Positions 54,796 through 64,000 of a stretch of DNA of 64,000 bases are shown here, piece after piece (the first letter of the stretch is position 1; each line of letters starts with the position of its first letter). The DNA is from Medicago truncatula. Taxonomy: Eukaryota > Streptophyta > Magnoliopsida > Fabales > Fabaceae. The stretch covers positions 8,509,001 through 8,573,000 of the forward strand of contig NC_053047.1 of NCBI RefSeq assembly GCF_003473485.1. The letters are read 5' to 3'. A model generated the notes under the pieces. That model saw only the letters and a list, made by a program, of their open reading frames with translations, searched no databases and was not told where the DNA came from. The translations under genes were made by a program, and so were the position numbers.

Positions 54796-57700
54796 TTCAA
54801 GTTTCCACTTCCTTCATTCCAATCAAACTTCTGAGCTTGATGAATCTGTCAACCTTCAATGCCTTAGTGAATATGTCTGCAAGCTGCAGCTCAGTAGAAC
54901 AATGAACAATCTGTAGTGCTCCCTTGTTCACTTGCTCCCTCAGAAAATGAAACTTTGCTTCTATATGCTAGCTTCTTCCATGCAGAACTGGATTTCTTGC
55001 TAAACTTATAGCAGATTTGTTGTCTATGAGCAATTCTATAGGTCTGCTAACCTCTATCTCCATCTCCTTGAGTATATTTTCAAGCCATATTGCCTGACAT
55101 GCTGCCATACACCCTGCAATATACTCAGATTCACAGGTTGACAATGCTACAATTGGTTACTTCTTAGCACACCATGAAATTGGAGCATTCATAAACTTGA
55201 ATAGGTACCCTGAAGTGCTCTTTCTATCTTGTCTGTCTCCACACCAATCAACATCAGAATATGCCATCAGTTCCATAGAACTATCATTCAAACATTTAGG
55301 AAATAGAATACCATACTGCAGTGTTCCTTTGATGTATCTCATCACTCTTTTGGCTGCTAGCAGGTGAGATACTCTTGGTTCACTCATGAATCTACTGATT
55401 ATGCCAACTGCATATGCAATATCAGGTCTACTATTGCATAGATACCTCAATGAACCAACAATTTGCTTGAACAATGTAGGATTCACAGGTTCTTCATCTT
55501 CATTCATCACCAGTTTTACATTTGTCTCAGCTGGTGATGATGATGGATTGCAGCTCATCATATTGAACCTCTTCAATATGTCAGATGCATACTTCTTTTG
55601 ATGCATCACCAATCCCTCTGCAACTTCAGTAAATTCCATGCCTAGAAAGTATGTCAATTTTCCTAAATCTGACATTTCAAACTCACTCATCATCTGTGAT
55701 TTGAATGCTTCTATCTCATTCATATCACTACCAGTCACTATCAAATCATCAACATAAAGATAGATGAGTAGTTGATTACCTTCACTTCCTTTCTTCACAT
55801 ATACACCATACTCAGACTTGCATTTAACAAATTCTTGCTTCACAAGAAAGCTGTCAATTCTCTTGTTCCAAGCTCTTGGTGCTTGTTTCAGTCCATAGAG
55901 AGCTTTGTGTAATCTGTACACCATATCCTCTTTCCCTTTGATTTTGAAACCTGGTGGTTGTGTCACATACACTTCTTCATCTAAAGGACCATTTAGAAAA
56001 GCTGATTTTACATCCAAATGATGCATTGGCCAGTTTCTTCCACAAGCTATAGCAACTATCAATCTCACAGTTTCCAATCTAGCAACTGGAGCATATACTT
56101 CAAAGTAATCCATACCAGCCTTCTGCATGAATCCCCTAGCCACTAATCTTGCTTTGTACTTGGCTACTTCACCATTTGGCTTCAGTTTCAATTTAAAAAC
56201 CCACTTCACATCTATTGGTTTCTTACTAGCAGGCAGTTCAGTCAACTTCCATGTGTTGTTTCTGTTGATTGAGTTCAACTCCTCAACCATAGCATTCTTC
56301 CACACATCTTCATTCAATGCTACTTCATAATTGATTGGTTCTGCATCTGCTAATAGTGCAAAATGAACAAATTCCCCTTCTTCATTAACTATATTATCTG
56401 AAATGACTTCATGTCCAGCTAATCTAGTTGAAGTAAATCTTTGTCTCACTGAAGTTCTAGTGACTTGATTCTCTTCAACATGCACTTCAGGTTGAACTTC
56501 AGTATCAAGTTGAACTTGTTCAACTTGATCATCATCTTCAATTATTGTGGGAATTGTGTGACTGGAACTCTTCTCTTTCTTAGTCCAATCCCATGCTTCA
56601 TTTTCACAGATCTTTACATCTCTACTAATCACTATAGAGTGATTTAGAGGATGATACAATCTGTATGCACCTGTTTCATGATAGCCAACCAGTATCATAG
56701 GCTCACTCTTGTCCCCCAACTTCCTTCTCTTTGCATCAGGGATATGATATAGGACAATGAACTAAAAACTCTCAAGTGTTTTGCTGACTGCTTGCATCCT
56801 AACCAAATTTCTTCAGGAATTTGATTAAGTTTCTTAGTGGGGCATCTGTTTAAGATGTTTGCTGCAGTTCTTACTGCTTCTCCTCAAAATGTATTAGGCA
56901 TCTTCTTCATCTTTAGCATACTTCTGGTCATGTCAATCAGGCTTCTATTCCTTCTTTCAGCCAAACCATTGTGTTGTGGAGTATAAGGAGCAGTGACTTC
57001 ATGCACAATGCCATTGTCTTCACAAAACTTCTCAAACACCTTTGAGGTATACTCACCACCACCATCAGTTCTTAAAATCTTAATGGATTTACCACTTTGT
57101 TTTTCAACTAAGATTTTAAACTTCTGGAACACATCAAATGCTTCACTTTTGGCCTTAATCAAATATAACCAGAGTTTTCTGCTAAACTCATCAACAAAAC
57201 TGATGAAATATTTGTTTCCCCCTAATGAAGGAACCTCTAAAGGACCACACACATCTGAATATACAACATTAAGCAGGTCCTTTGATCTATTTGCTGAACT
57301 TGAACTGAATGCACTTCTAGGTTGCTTTCCCAACAAGCAAGTATCACAAACTGTGTTAGGTATCTCAATTTTAGGCACTCCCAGAATCATTTCTTTATCA
57401 ACCAATTGATTAAGACCTCTAAAATTGAGATGACCAAATCTATAGTGCCATAACCAGCTATCTTCATCTTTTACCATAGCAGATAAACAGTTCAATTCTA
57501 CAGCTTTCATATTGGTCTGAAAAGTTCTATTCTTTGCAAGAGGAGTTTTCAAAACTAACCTTTGATGATTATCAAACAACTTAAAGGTGTTGTCCTTCAT
57601 AGTAACTGAGTATCCTTTCTGAATGAATTGACCTACACTCAACAAATTGCACTGCATTCCAGGAACATAGAGAACTTCTTCAATTATTGTCATTTTCCCA

Positions 57701-58836
57701 TTCTTTCCTTCAATAGCAATATTCCCCATTCCTTCTACAACCAAGACTCTATGATCTGCAAGCTTCACCTTTGTATTTCTTCCAGGATCCACTTCTCTTA
57801 ACCATGTCTTGTTTCCTGTCATGTGATTAGAACAACCAGTATCTAAGAACCAACTTTCTGAATTGCAGCTCTCATTACTAGTTGTTGTAACCATCATGAA
57901 TAATGACTCAGAATCTGAATCATCTTGTGCAATTTTGGCTTCCTCTTCATCATTTTTTGATTGCTTTCCTTTACCAGACCAACATTCAGAGGCATAGTGT
58001 CCAAATTTCTCACATTTGAAACACTGAATCTTCTTCTTATCAACTTTCTTCTTTTGATTAGAATTTCCTTCCTTTGAAGATTCACCTTTATCAGATCCAT
58101 TGTTCTTGCCTTTAGACCAGTTTCCTCCCTTAGAGTTTTTCTTCCCTTTCTTGAAGTTCTTCCTATCATAATCATCCTTCTTGATAGTTTGAACTTGCAG
58201 GGCTTGTTGAATTGATCTTTCATTGCTTCTTTCTGAAACCATCAATTCATGAGCTTCTAATGAACTCTGCAGCTCCTCAATCTTCAATGTCTTAACATCT
58301 TTTGATTCCTGAATTGCCACCACAATGAAATCAAATCTTGAAGATAGGGTCCTCATAATCTTTTCAACTATCTGTTGATCAGTGATTGCTTCACTACAAG
58401 CCTTCATCTGATTCACAAGATTAATGAGTTTAGAGATGTATTCAGAAATCTTCTAATCATCTTCCATTTGCATCAATTCAAATTTCCTTCTCAGTGATTG
58501 AAGCTTAATCAATTTCACTTTATCATCACCTTCATGATACTTTGAAAGAATGTCCCATGCTTCCTTTGAACTCAGTGATTTTGAGATTCTTTCAAAGTTT
58601 CCTTCATCAAGACTTTGTTGAATCAAGAACAGAGCCTTGCAATCTTTCTTCTTCAATTCCTTGTGTGCGTTCCTTTACACTTCAGTGGCATTCGCAGCTA
58701 ATTCACCTACACCATTCTGCACAATTTCAAGCAAATCTTGTGCTCCAAACAGATTCTTCATCACTGCACTCCATCTTTCCCAATTGCGTGCTTCAAGAAT
58801 TGGAAGATGTGTGTTGAAACTGCTGCTACCATTCAT
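54796..58836 (-). pseudogene. Second copia gag-pol, multiply interrupted
   Basis: The start is ATG 58836. Gag (to about 58000) contains stops at 58675-58677 and 58453-58455 and ends with zinc knuckle [14 protein letters not shown] near 58010. Protease motif '[11 protein letters not shown]' is near 57845; integrase ('CDTCLLGK', '[10 protein letters not shown]', '[10 protein letters not shown]', '[10 protein letters not shown]') runs about 57360-56930. A TGA near 56882 and a frameshift near 56730 precede the RT part, with 'YKARLVARGF' near 56150 and YVDD near 55750. RNase H is cut by TAA at 55157-55159 and TAG at 54968-54970. No complete protein can be made. Three of the five stops look like C-to-T changes on one strand or the other. 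Confidence 0.9.
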
Positions 58837-58912
58837 GGTGTTTCCTTCAGCGTTTCTTCCTACAAATTGCGTGATTGAAGATCTTGATTACCCCTTAGAA
58901 CGAAACCAAAGG

Positions 58913-58925
58913 CTCTTGATGCCAA
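58913..58925 (-). other. Primer binding site of second copia element
   Basis: On the minus strand TGGCATCAAGAGC follows two bases after the LTR. It is close to the initiator-Met site TGGTATCAGAGC with a substitution and one extra base. Confidence 0.65.
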
Positions 58926-58927
58926 TT

Positions 58928-59321
58928 TGATAGCGCAGAAAATCAGAAGCGGAAGCTTGTTCAGAAGCAGTTCAGAAGCACTCTTCAGAAGCTAGTTCAG
59001 AAGCACTCTTCAGAAGCAGTTCAGAAGCAGTTTCTTATTCTAAGGTTTATGTGAATTAGAGAGAGAATTGAGAGAAGAGAGAAGTTATGATGAAAATGAA
59101 ATTGATCTTTATTGATTCTACATAAGAAATGTACAAAGGAGGTAGCTTATATACAATATCTAGCTAAGTTTCTTGAAGCACAAGCAATGTAACAAACTCT
59201 AGATCTTATCTACTAACCTCTAACAAACTTGTAACAAACTTCATAACAAACTAAAACAGAATGTGATTAACCACTGATTGTGATTATCACTAAACTAAAC
59301 TTGAATTAAAACAAACTAACA
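58928..59321 (-). repeat. 5' LTR of second copia element
   Basis: 394 bp, matching 54391-54784 except about three substitutions (for example AGTTCAGAAGC versus AGTTCATAAGC). The ATAAC duplication follows on the plus strand. Confidence 0.93.
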
Positions 59322-59626
59322 ATAACCATGGTTGAGCAGATCATCCAAATTTCTCCTACAAATGCAACAACGCTAGCTAACCTCCACAATAGCAATAATC
59401 AAGGGTACTGAGCCTAAAAGTGATGATCACTCAGTGCACGAAGGCGACTAAAGTTGGTCGCAGTTACAAGGAATTAATGTGTTGTTTTTAAGGAAAATTC
59501 TTTGAAGAAGATATAAGACCCTAGTTGTGTCAACATCCCTGTCGCCGTATAGGATTTTTATTTAGGAGAAGTGATATGTGATCTAAGAGACAACACAAAT
59601 ATGATGTCACTTTCACTTTTTAAGAA

Positions 59627-60574
59627 GATCGATGGATTGAAGCCAAACCTGTGTTAGGTCAACCTAGCAGACGGTACAAGCAAAATTGCCTAAGGAGTGG
59701 TGGAAAATGTGATGATCAAGGTGGATGGATTCATGTTTCCTATCGAAGTAATAGTTATGAAGATGGAAGGCATGGAAAAATTCCTATTGATTCTAGGAAG
59801 CACTTTTCTCGCAACAACTAGAGCAATCATAGATGTGGATAGGCATGGCAACCAAACTCATACCCGCGGTACACACCCAAACCAATCTTAATTTGACGGA
59901 TTTTCCCCGCTTTGACTAGGTTTGGGTTTTCCCCAATTTCAAAACACGGGTACGGAACAGGTAACAGGGATATAGATATCGACCCCGAACCCATACCCAG
60001 ACCCGTTCTGAATGCAAAAAATCAACTTATTACTCCATTTACGTAAATAGAAACTTAAACCCTAAATCATTTCACTTACACAGTCAGAGTCTCGGTCTTT
60101 CAGACGACATTCACTTATCATAGTTATCTATTTTCTTCGTCCATATCTCACACTCTTGACCTCCCTCTTCTTCATCATTATAGCTATCGATCCCCATCAT
60201 CTCTTTACTGGATAATGCATTACAACATTACACTCTGGGCTGAAAAATGCTTATATTTTTATTTAAAAAAATTATCCAATGCGGGGATGGGATACCCGAA
60301 CCCGTCGGGGACGGATGAGATGCAATTTCTCATGTCCGCTGTGTATGGGCAGGATAACGGGTAAGTACATGGGAGTAGGGTATGGAGACGGAGAAGGTAA
60401 AACCAGTCCCCGCCCCACCCCATTGCCATGCCTAGATGTGGAGCAAGTAAAAATTGCCATTAGATCAAAGGAAGAATTTTTAGTCTACAAGGTTTCGAAG
60501 CAGAGCATGTACATCAGTGATCATGCTGAAGCAATAGAAAACCTTACAGTTGAAGATTATGATCACGTTATGTA
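59627..60574 (+). pseudogene. Gypsy aspartic-protease fragment, split by a MITE
   Basis: The frame reads 'VVENVMIKVDGFMFPIEVIV', then 'FLLILGSTFLATTRAIIDVD', typical of the region after the protease active site in non-chromovirus gypsy elements. The frame breaks at the MITE (59840-60434) and continues from about 60443 with 'KVSKQSMYISDHAEAIE' to a stop at 60572-60574. Upstream pieces are frame-shifted. Confidence 0.75.
59840..60434. mobile_element. hAT-type MITE
   Basis: 595 bp with TIRs TAGGCATGGCAA / TTGCCATGCCTA and perfect 8-bp duplications GATGTGGA (59832-59839, 60435-60442), as expected of hAT elements. The interior has GGGGATGGGATACCCGAACC and a GC-rich arm near the right end, typical of this widespread plant MITE family. 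The small frames in it are not genes. Confidence 0.93.
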
Positions 60575-62026
60575 GAATAAAGACAAAGAGCTTGAAGGTT
60601 TGAGGCTCCCACAAACAATATAGACATGTCCCTCAAGCTCGAGATGTAAAACACGTGCTGAATAGGAAGAAACCCATTAGTCTATTTTCTCTGCAATTTC
60701 CCTTTTCAATAAGTTTAAGAGTTACTCTCAATAACAATTACTTGCTTTACTTCTTCAAAAATTGCCAATTACTTGTTTTAATTGCTGCTACTCCTCGTTA
60801 TTATTTTCAGTTTTAAATTTTACATAATCTATATAACATTTTCATTCAAAATTTCAAATTGTTTGTCTCAAAAAATTGTTTCAGAACATCTACGGTAGAG
60901 GTTAGTTTACCCTCGAAGTTCAAGAGCACGATAACTATTGATGCTTGTGGAAGATACTCATCATAATCACCACCTCTTTCTATATAGCATAACTGGTGAT
61001 ACTTTGAGTCAAATATATTCCACTCTTCTACTATAACTATTTCTATTTAGAGTGTTCCATGTGAATGCTATGTTTCTCGAATTTGCAGTCGTTCATTATA
61101 TACTATCAGTCATATTATATTACAGATGAGGCAATTTATTTTTGTTGGTACCTTGAGCCTTTTCAAGTCACCCTTATTATTATTATTAATATCTCTTTAT
61201 AACCCCCTTTGAGCATCCATGCAATAATTTCTTTTGTTGTTGATAAGTGACGAATTATGTCATAAGTTTTGAACTTTAATGTCATCTATTTAATTTCTCT
61301 TAGAGCTAGATAGAATTTTTTTAATAACTTAGTATGATATGAAACTAAGTTTAGGGTTACTCTTTGGAATTAGTAACATTCCAAGTTTGGGGCGAGGTGT
61401 CAGTAGAACTTGTTTATTGAAAAAAAATAGGTGAACTAAAGAATATGGGTGGGGACAAAAAAAAAAAATCAAGAACCACAAAAATTGGTCACTTCAAAAA
61501 TAAGTAGAAAAAAATAAATAAACAGTTCTACTAGTATTCCTTTTGTTTTGGTTTAAGGAAGGAAGGTTGGTAATACTTCAATGTTTAGTTGGAATATAAA
61601 GGTCTGCATCTAACTCCAAATAAATCTATAGCCTACTTTCTCAAAAAAAAAAGAAAAAACTTATCTTAACTTTAGTCACGTTATAACCCTGAAAGACCTC
61701 AATAATGTGTAAAGATTGTGATTTTGAATGTCCGTTTAGAATTGTTTCAAATTCATAGCAAGGTACATTCACGTGACGACTGGAATGAGAAAATGTCGTG
61801 ACCAGCCCAACTGACTTTAGGAGGTGCATACGTGTATCTTGGAAAAGAGTGTGGCTCAAAGCATGAACTATCTTCTCTAAGCATGTTTAGTCAAGTCTGG
61901 AAATGAGACGAAGCGATGATCTAAGCAACCTCTTTGGAAAGGTAGTTTTTCTCTAAAAAATATGTAAATTTAAAATTTGCTTTCTTTTCTTACTTGAGGA
62001 CAAGCAACGATTTAAGTGTTGGGTTG
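60575..62026. other. Interior of degraded gypsy element, nothing recognisable
   Basis: No supported ORF. It has an (ATT)n-rich patch near 61175. The TACCTTGAGCCTTTTCAAGTCACCC text near 61150 is reminiscent of Athila 3' regions in parts, but this is weak. Confidence 0.35.
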
Positions 62027-63100
62027 TGATGACAGGTCCTCGTACATTTTCAACATACTTTTCAGTCATTTTAGTTATATGTGACCAAAATTAGAGGAGT
62101 TCTAGAACAATTGTCTATGGTTTATGAGATATTTTGTAATGTTTTCATATTGAGTCATGTAATTATAGGTTCCCCAAAACCAAGCAATTCTTAGGTGTTA
62201 TTGAAGTAATTCACTATAAAATCATATGATCTGACAAACCAAATCACCTCATGAAAAATTGGAAAATCAATGGATGAAGATTCGAGAGGCCTCTCAAGAC
62301 ATTAGAAAGTGGAGAAATTCTATTTCAAGTCCCAAGACAAGTTTTAAGGAACAAAAACACTAAAAAAAGACGGAAAAAAAAGGCAAAAAAGGCATTGGAA
62401 GGAGCTTCCACGCATGATTGTAGTGTGCAAAATAGTGATGAAAAACATTGTTTTTGCATTGATGAGCAAGGCGCGTGCCTCCAAGCGCAGTAGTGTGCAT
62501 GCGAACCTAAGTGTGGGAAACAAATGTTTTATGTTTTCAGTTGTGGGTATGGGAGAAATGCCTAACTTTTCCGCCCAAACCCATTCGAAATTCCCTATAA
62601 ATACAACTTTCTCATTTACAAATATTCATTCCGAACAAAGTGGTTCAAGAGGAAGGCAATCGTTAGAAGCATGAAGGGAAGAGTCTCTCCTCGACCTTCT
62701 TCTCTTTTAAGTTTATTTTATTTCTTTTGTAATTTGTTTTTAATTATCATGAGTTACTAAACCTAATTGGGTAAAATTTTAAGATAAATCTCTAATTGAT
62801 TTTTTGATTTTTTTTATTCAAGTCTTTTGCTGAGTTGTCTTAATACTTCTCACTTCAATACAATTCTACCATGAAATCAAAGTCTATCAAAACAGTTCCA
62901 CGAAGTTTATGTTCATCTTAACCCGTTCCATATGTATGATATAATCCATTAATTTGGAGCCTCCGAAATTAGAGTTCTCAATCTATGTAAGCTATTTTTT
63001 GATTTCAGAATTCCAGATTTAGAGCCTCTACTTTTGGAATCTCTAAAGAAAAATACAATTATGATAAAGAGGTCATGTAATAATATATGGCTGCCAATGA
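62027..63100 (+). repeat. Probable Athila-like LTR, degraded
   Basis: Begins TGATGACAGG right after a purine-rich TTGAGGACAAG...AAGTGTTGGG stretch and includes a TATA box TATAAATA at 62596-62603 followed by a pyrimidine-rich region. No second LTR is visible in the window. Confidence 0.5.
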
Positions 63101-63208
63101 TTTGCTTATAGGTTGTGTTTTAATTGACCTGCACTAGAAAAAACAATTTACTTTTATTTCAATTTACTATTGGTTAATGCTAACCAATAGAAATATAGCA
63201 TTGGAAAA

Positions 63209-63378
63209 TGCTAACCATTATTCTTGGGGCATTGAATAAGAAGATAAAAATAGAAACATAGCATTGAGAAATTGTGAAAAATGATAAATTTAACTTTTTA
63301 AAAATTAAAATGTTGTTGAAACCAATATAAACATGTTATTTTTACCTTCCTTAACCATTGTCCTGAGGGCAATAGCAA
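63209..63378. mobile_element. Short MITE with TIRs, copy 2
   Basis: The left end ATGCTAACCATTATTCTTGG and the right end CCATTGTCCTGAGGGCAATAG are inverted relatives, and TTCCTTAACC matches the end of copy 1 at 47008-47175. Confidence 0.45.
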
Positions 63379-63683
63379 ATTTTTTCTTTTGCAAATATTG
63401 GTTATTGATAGCTAGTAACATATAAAAAATTACATTTAATATCCATAATGAACTCAAATCTGAACTCTTATATTTAAAATAATTAAACATGACTCTCCAT
63501 GGAAAGCACCGATTCCATTTATTTATTACATTTATTTCATGTACCTCACTACTTACACCTCTAAGAAGTGTTAGGAATTTTTCACCCTTCAAATAAAATC
63601 AGCAGCAATAAATTATTTATTAAAGAAATATAAATTTTAATTAAAGAGAAATGTTAGGGATACTCTCTTTTTAATACTCTTAA

Positions 63684-64000
63684 TTAAAATACTAGTTCAG
63701 ATTTGCCATCAAGATAGCTACCATCCACACGAAGATCAAGACCAGTTACAAAGTCAGATTCATTGGATACCAAGAACAAAACAGCATCTGCCACATGTTT
63801 AGTGTTGAGAACCACTCCTTCCAACCTCTTGTATTCTCCAAAAATCAAATCAACTGTCTCTTCACCCGCATCTAGCAATTTCATAGTCAATGGTGTTGCT
63901 AATCCATTTGGTGAGACACAATTCACCCTTATTCCATGCTTTGCAAGTTGCTTACTAGCCGAACGCATCAACCCTATTATTGCGTGCTTCGACATTACGT
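63684..64000 (-). CDS. Short-chain dehydrogenase/reductase, copy 4, partial at window edge
   Basis: The 3' part of exon 2 only. The window edge falls inside the codon of the catalytic Tyr; the following residues 'VMSKHAIIGLMRSASKQLAK' keep the catalytic Lys. It continues with 'NCVSPNGLATPL' and ends with 'VTGLDLRVDGSYLDGKSELV' and a stop at 63684-63686. No frameshift or stop is seen in the visible 105 codons. Compared with copies 1 and 2 the C terminus is longer after 'VDG'. Whether the rest of the gene is intact cannot be seen. Confidence 0.9.
   Translation of the reverse strand, partial: VMSKHAIIGLMRSASKQLAKHGIRVNCVSPNGLATPLTMKLLDAGEETVDLIFGEYKRLEGVVLNTKHVADAVLFLVSNESDFVTGLDLRVDGSYLDGKSELVF

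Larger units (their letters stand above)
54391..59321 (-). mobile_element. Second Ty1/copia element, structurally complete but coding-defective
   Basis: 4.93 kb between ATAAC duplications (54386-54390, 59322-59326). The LTRs are 394 bp each and differ by about three substitutions. Read on the minus strand, the order is 5' LTR, primer site, gag, protease, integrase, RT, RNase H, purine tract, 3' LTR. At least five stops and one frameshift interrupt the coding region. Domain order and YVDD-type RT show copia; I cannot name the lineage with confidence. Confidence 0.93.
59327..63100 (+). mobile_element. Degraded Ty3/gypsy (Athila-like) element remains
   Basis: A protease fragment (59627-60574), about 1.4 kb of unassignable sequence, a PPT-like stretch (TTGAGGACAAGCAACG near 61994) and a probable LTR from 62027 are in the order of an Athila-type element on the plus strand. 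RT and integrase are missing. Boundaries, especially the right one, are approximate, and the parts could come from two related elements. Confidence 0.5.

Noticed and set aside
59697-60575. Independent small genes at 59697-59891 and 60279-60575
   Set aside because: They are parts of a gypsy protease fragment and of the hAT MITE inserted in it; the frames cross the MITE boundaries.

Overview
The window looks like nuclear DNA of a legume, most likely Medicago or a close relative. The reasons are AT-rich intergenic sequence, plant-type introns and TATA boxes, a 16-kb Ogre/Tat retrotransposon of the kind abundant in Fabeae and Trifolieae, legume-style tRNA-derived SINEs, and SDR and UGT72-type metabolic genes. 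The species call is inference. No bacterial features are present.

Layout. 1-8 kb: debris of a LINE (minus strand), a possible SINE, then a complete young Ty1/copia element (2362-7673, TSD CCAAC) next to the last exon of a Raf-like kinase (7809-7965, minus). 8-25 kb: a complete Ogre/Tat element (8233-24595, TSD CATAT) inserted in a small DNA element, which itself lies beside the kinase exon. The Ogre carries 2.09-kb LTRs, an extra ORF1, gag-pro (one frameshift), a probable in-frame intron, pol with two RNase H domains, and a 2.5-kb 3' UTR with three families of tandem repeats, two of which can fold into hairpins with compensatory changes. 25-28 kb: two foldback DNA elements, a duplicated short segment and an LTR-like remnant. 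28.5-35 kb: an intact two-exon SDR gene (SDR copy 1) and an intact intronless UGT72-like glycosyltransferase, both minus strand. 35-38 kb: LINE and Ty3/gypsy debris and a SINE. 38-46 kb: a gene-free zone made of repeated units in opposite orientations, forming two large palindromes, the first preceded by a TATA-like promoter. A solo LTR interrupts one copy. 47-52 kb: SDR copy 2 (intact, SINE in its intron), another SINE with clear TSDs, and SDR copy 3 (pseudogene). 52-54 kb: a minisatellite. 54.4-59.3 kb: a second copia element on the minus strand with many coding breaks. 59.3-63.1 kb: a degraded Ty3/gypsy (Athila-like) element holding a hAT MITE. 63.7-64 kb: the 3' end of SDR copy 4, cut by the window edge.

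Only three genes appear to be functional host genes: SDR copies 1 and 2 and the UGT. SDR copy 4 cannot be judged. All lie on the minus strand. SDR and UGT genes often act on plant terpenoids and phenolics, so a shared role in specialised metabolism is possible, but nothing in the sequence proves it. The most interesting signals are the covarying hairpin repeats in the Ogre 3' UTR, the promoter-plus-palindrome region at 38-41 kb (possible hairpin-RNA locus), and a UGT lacking the usual catalytic aspartate.
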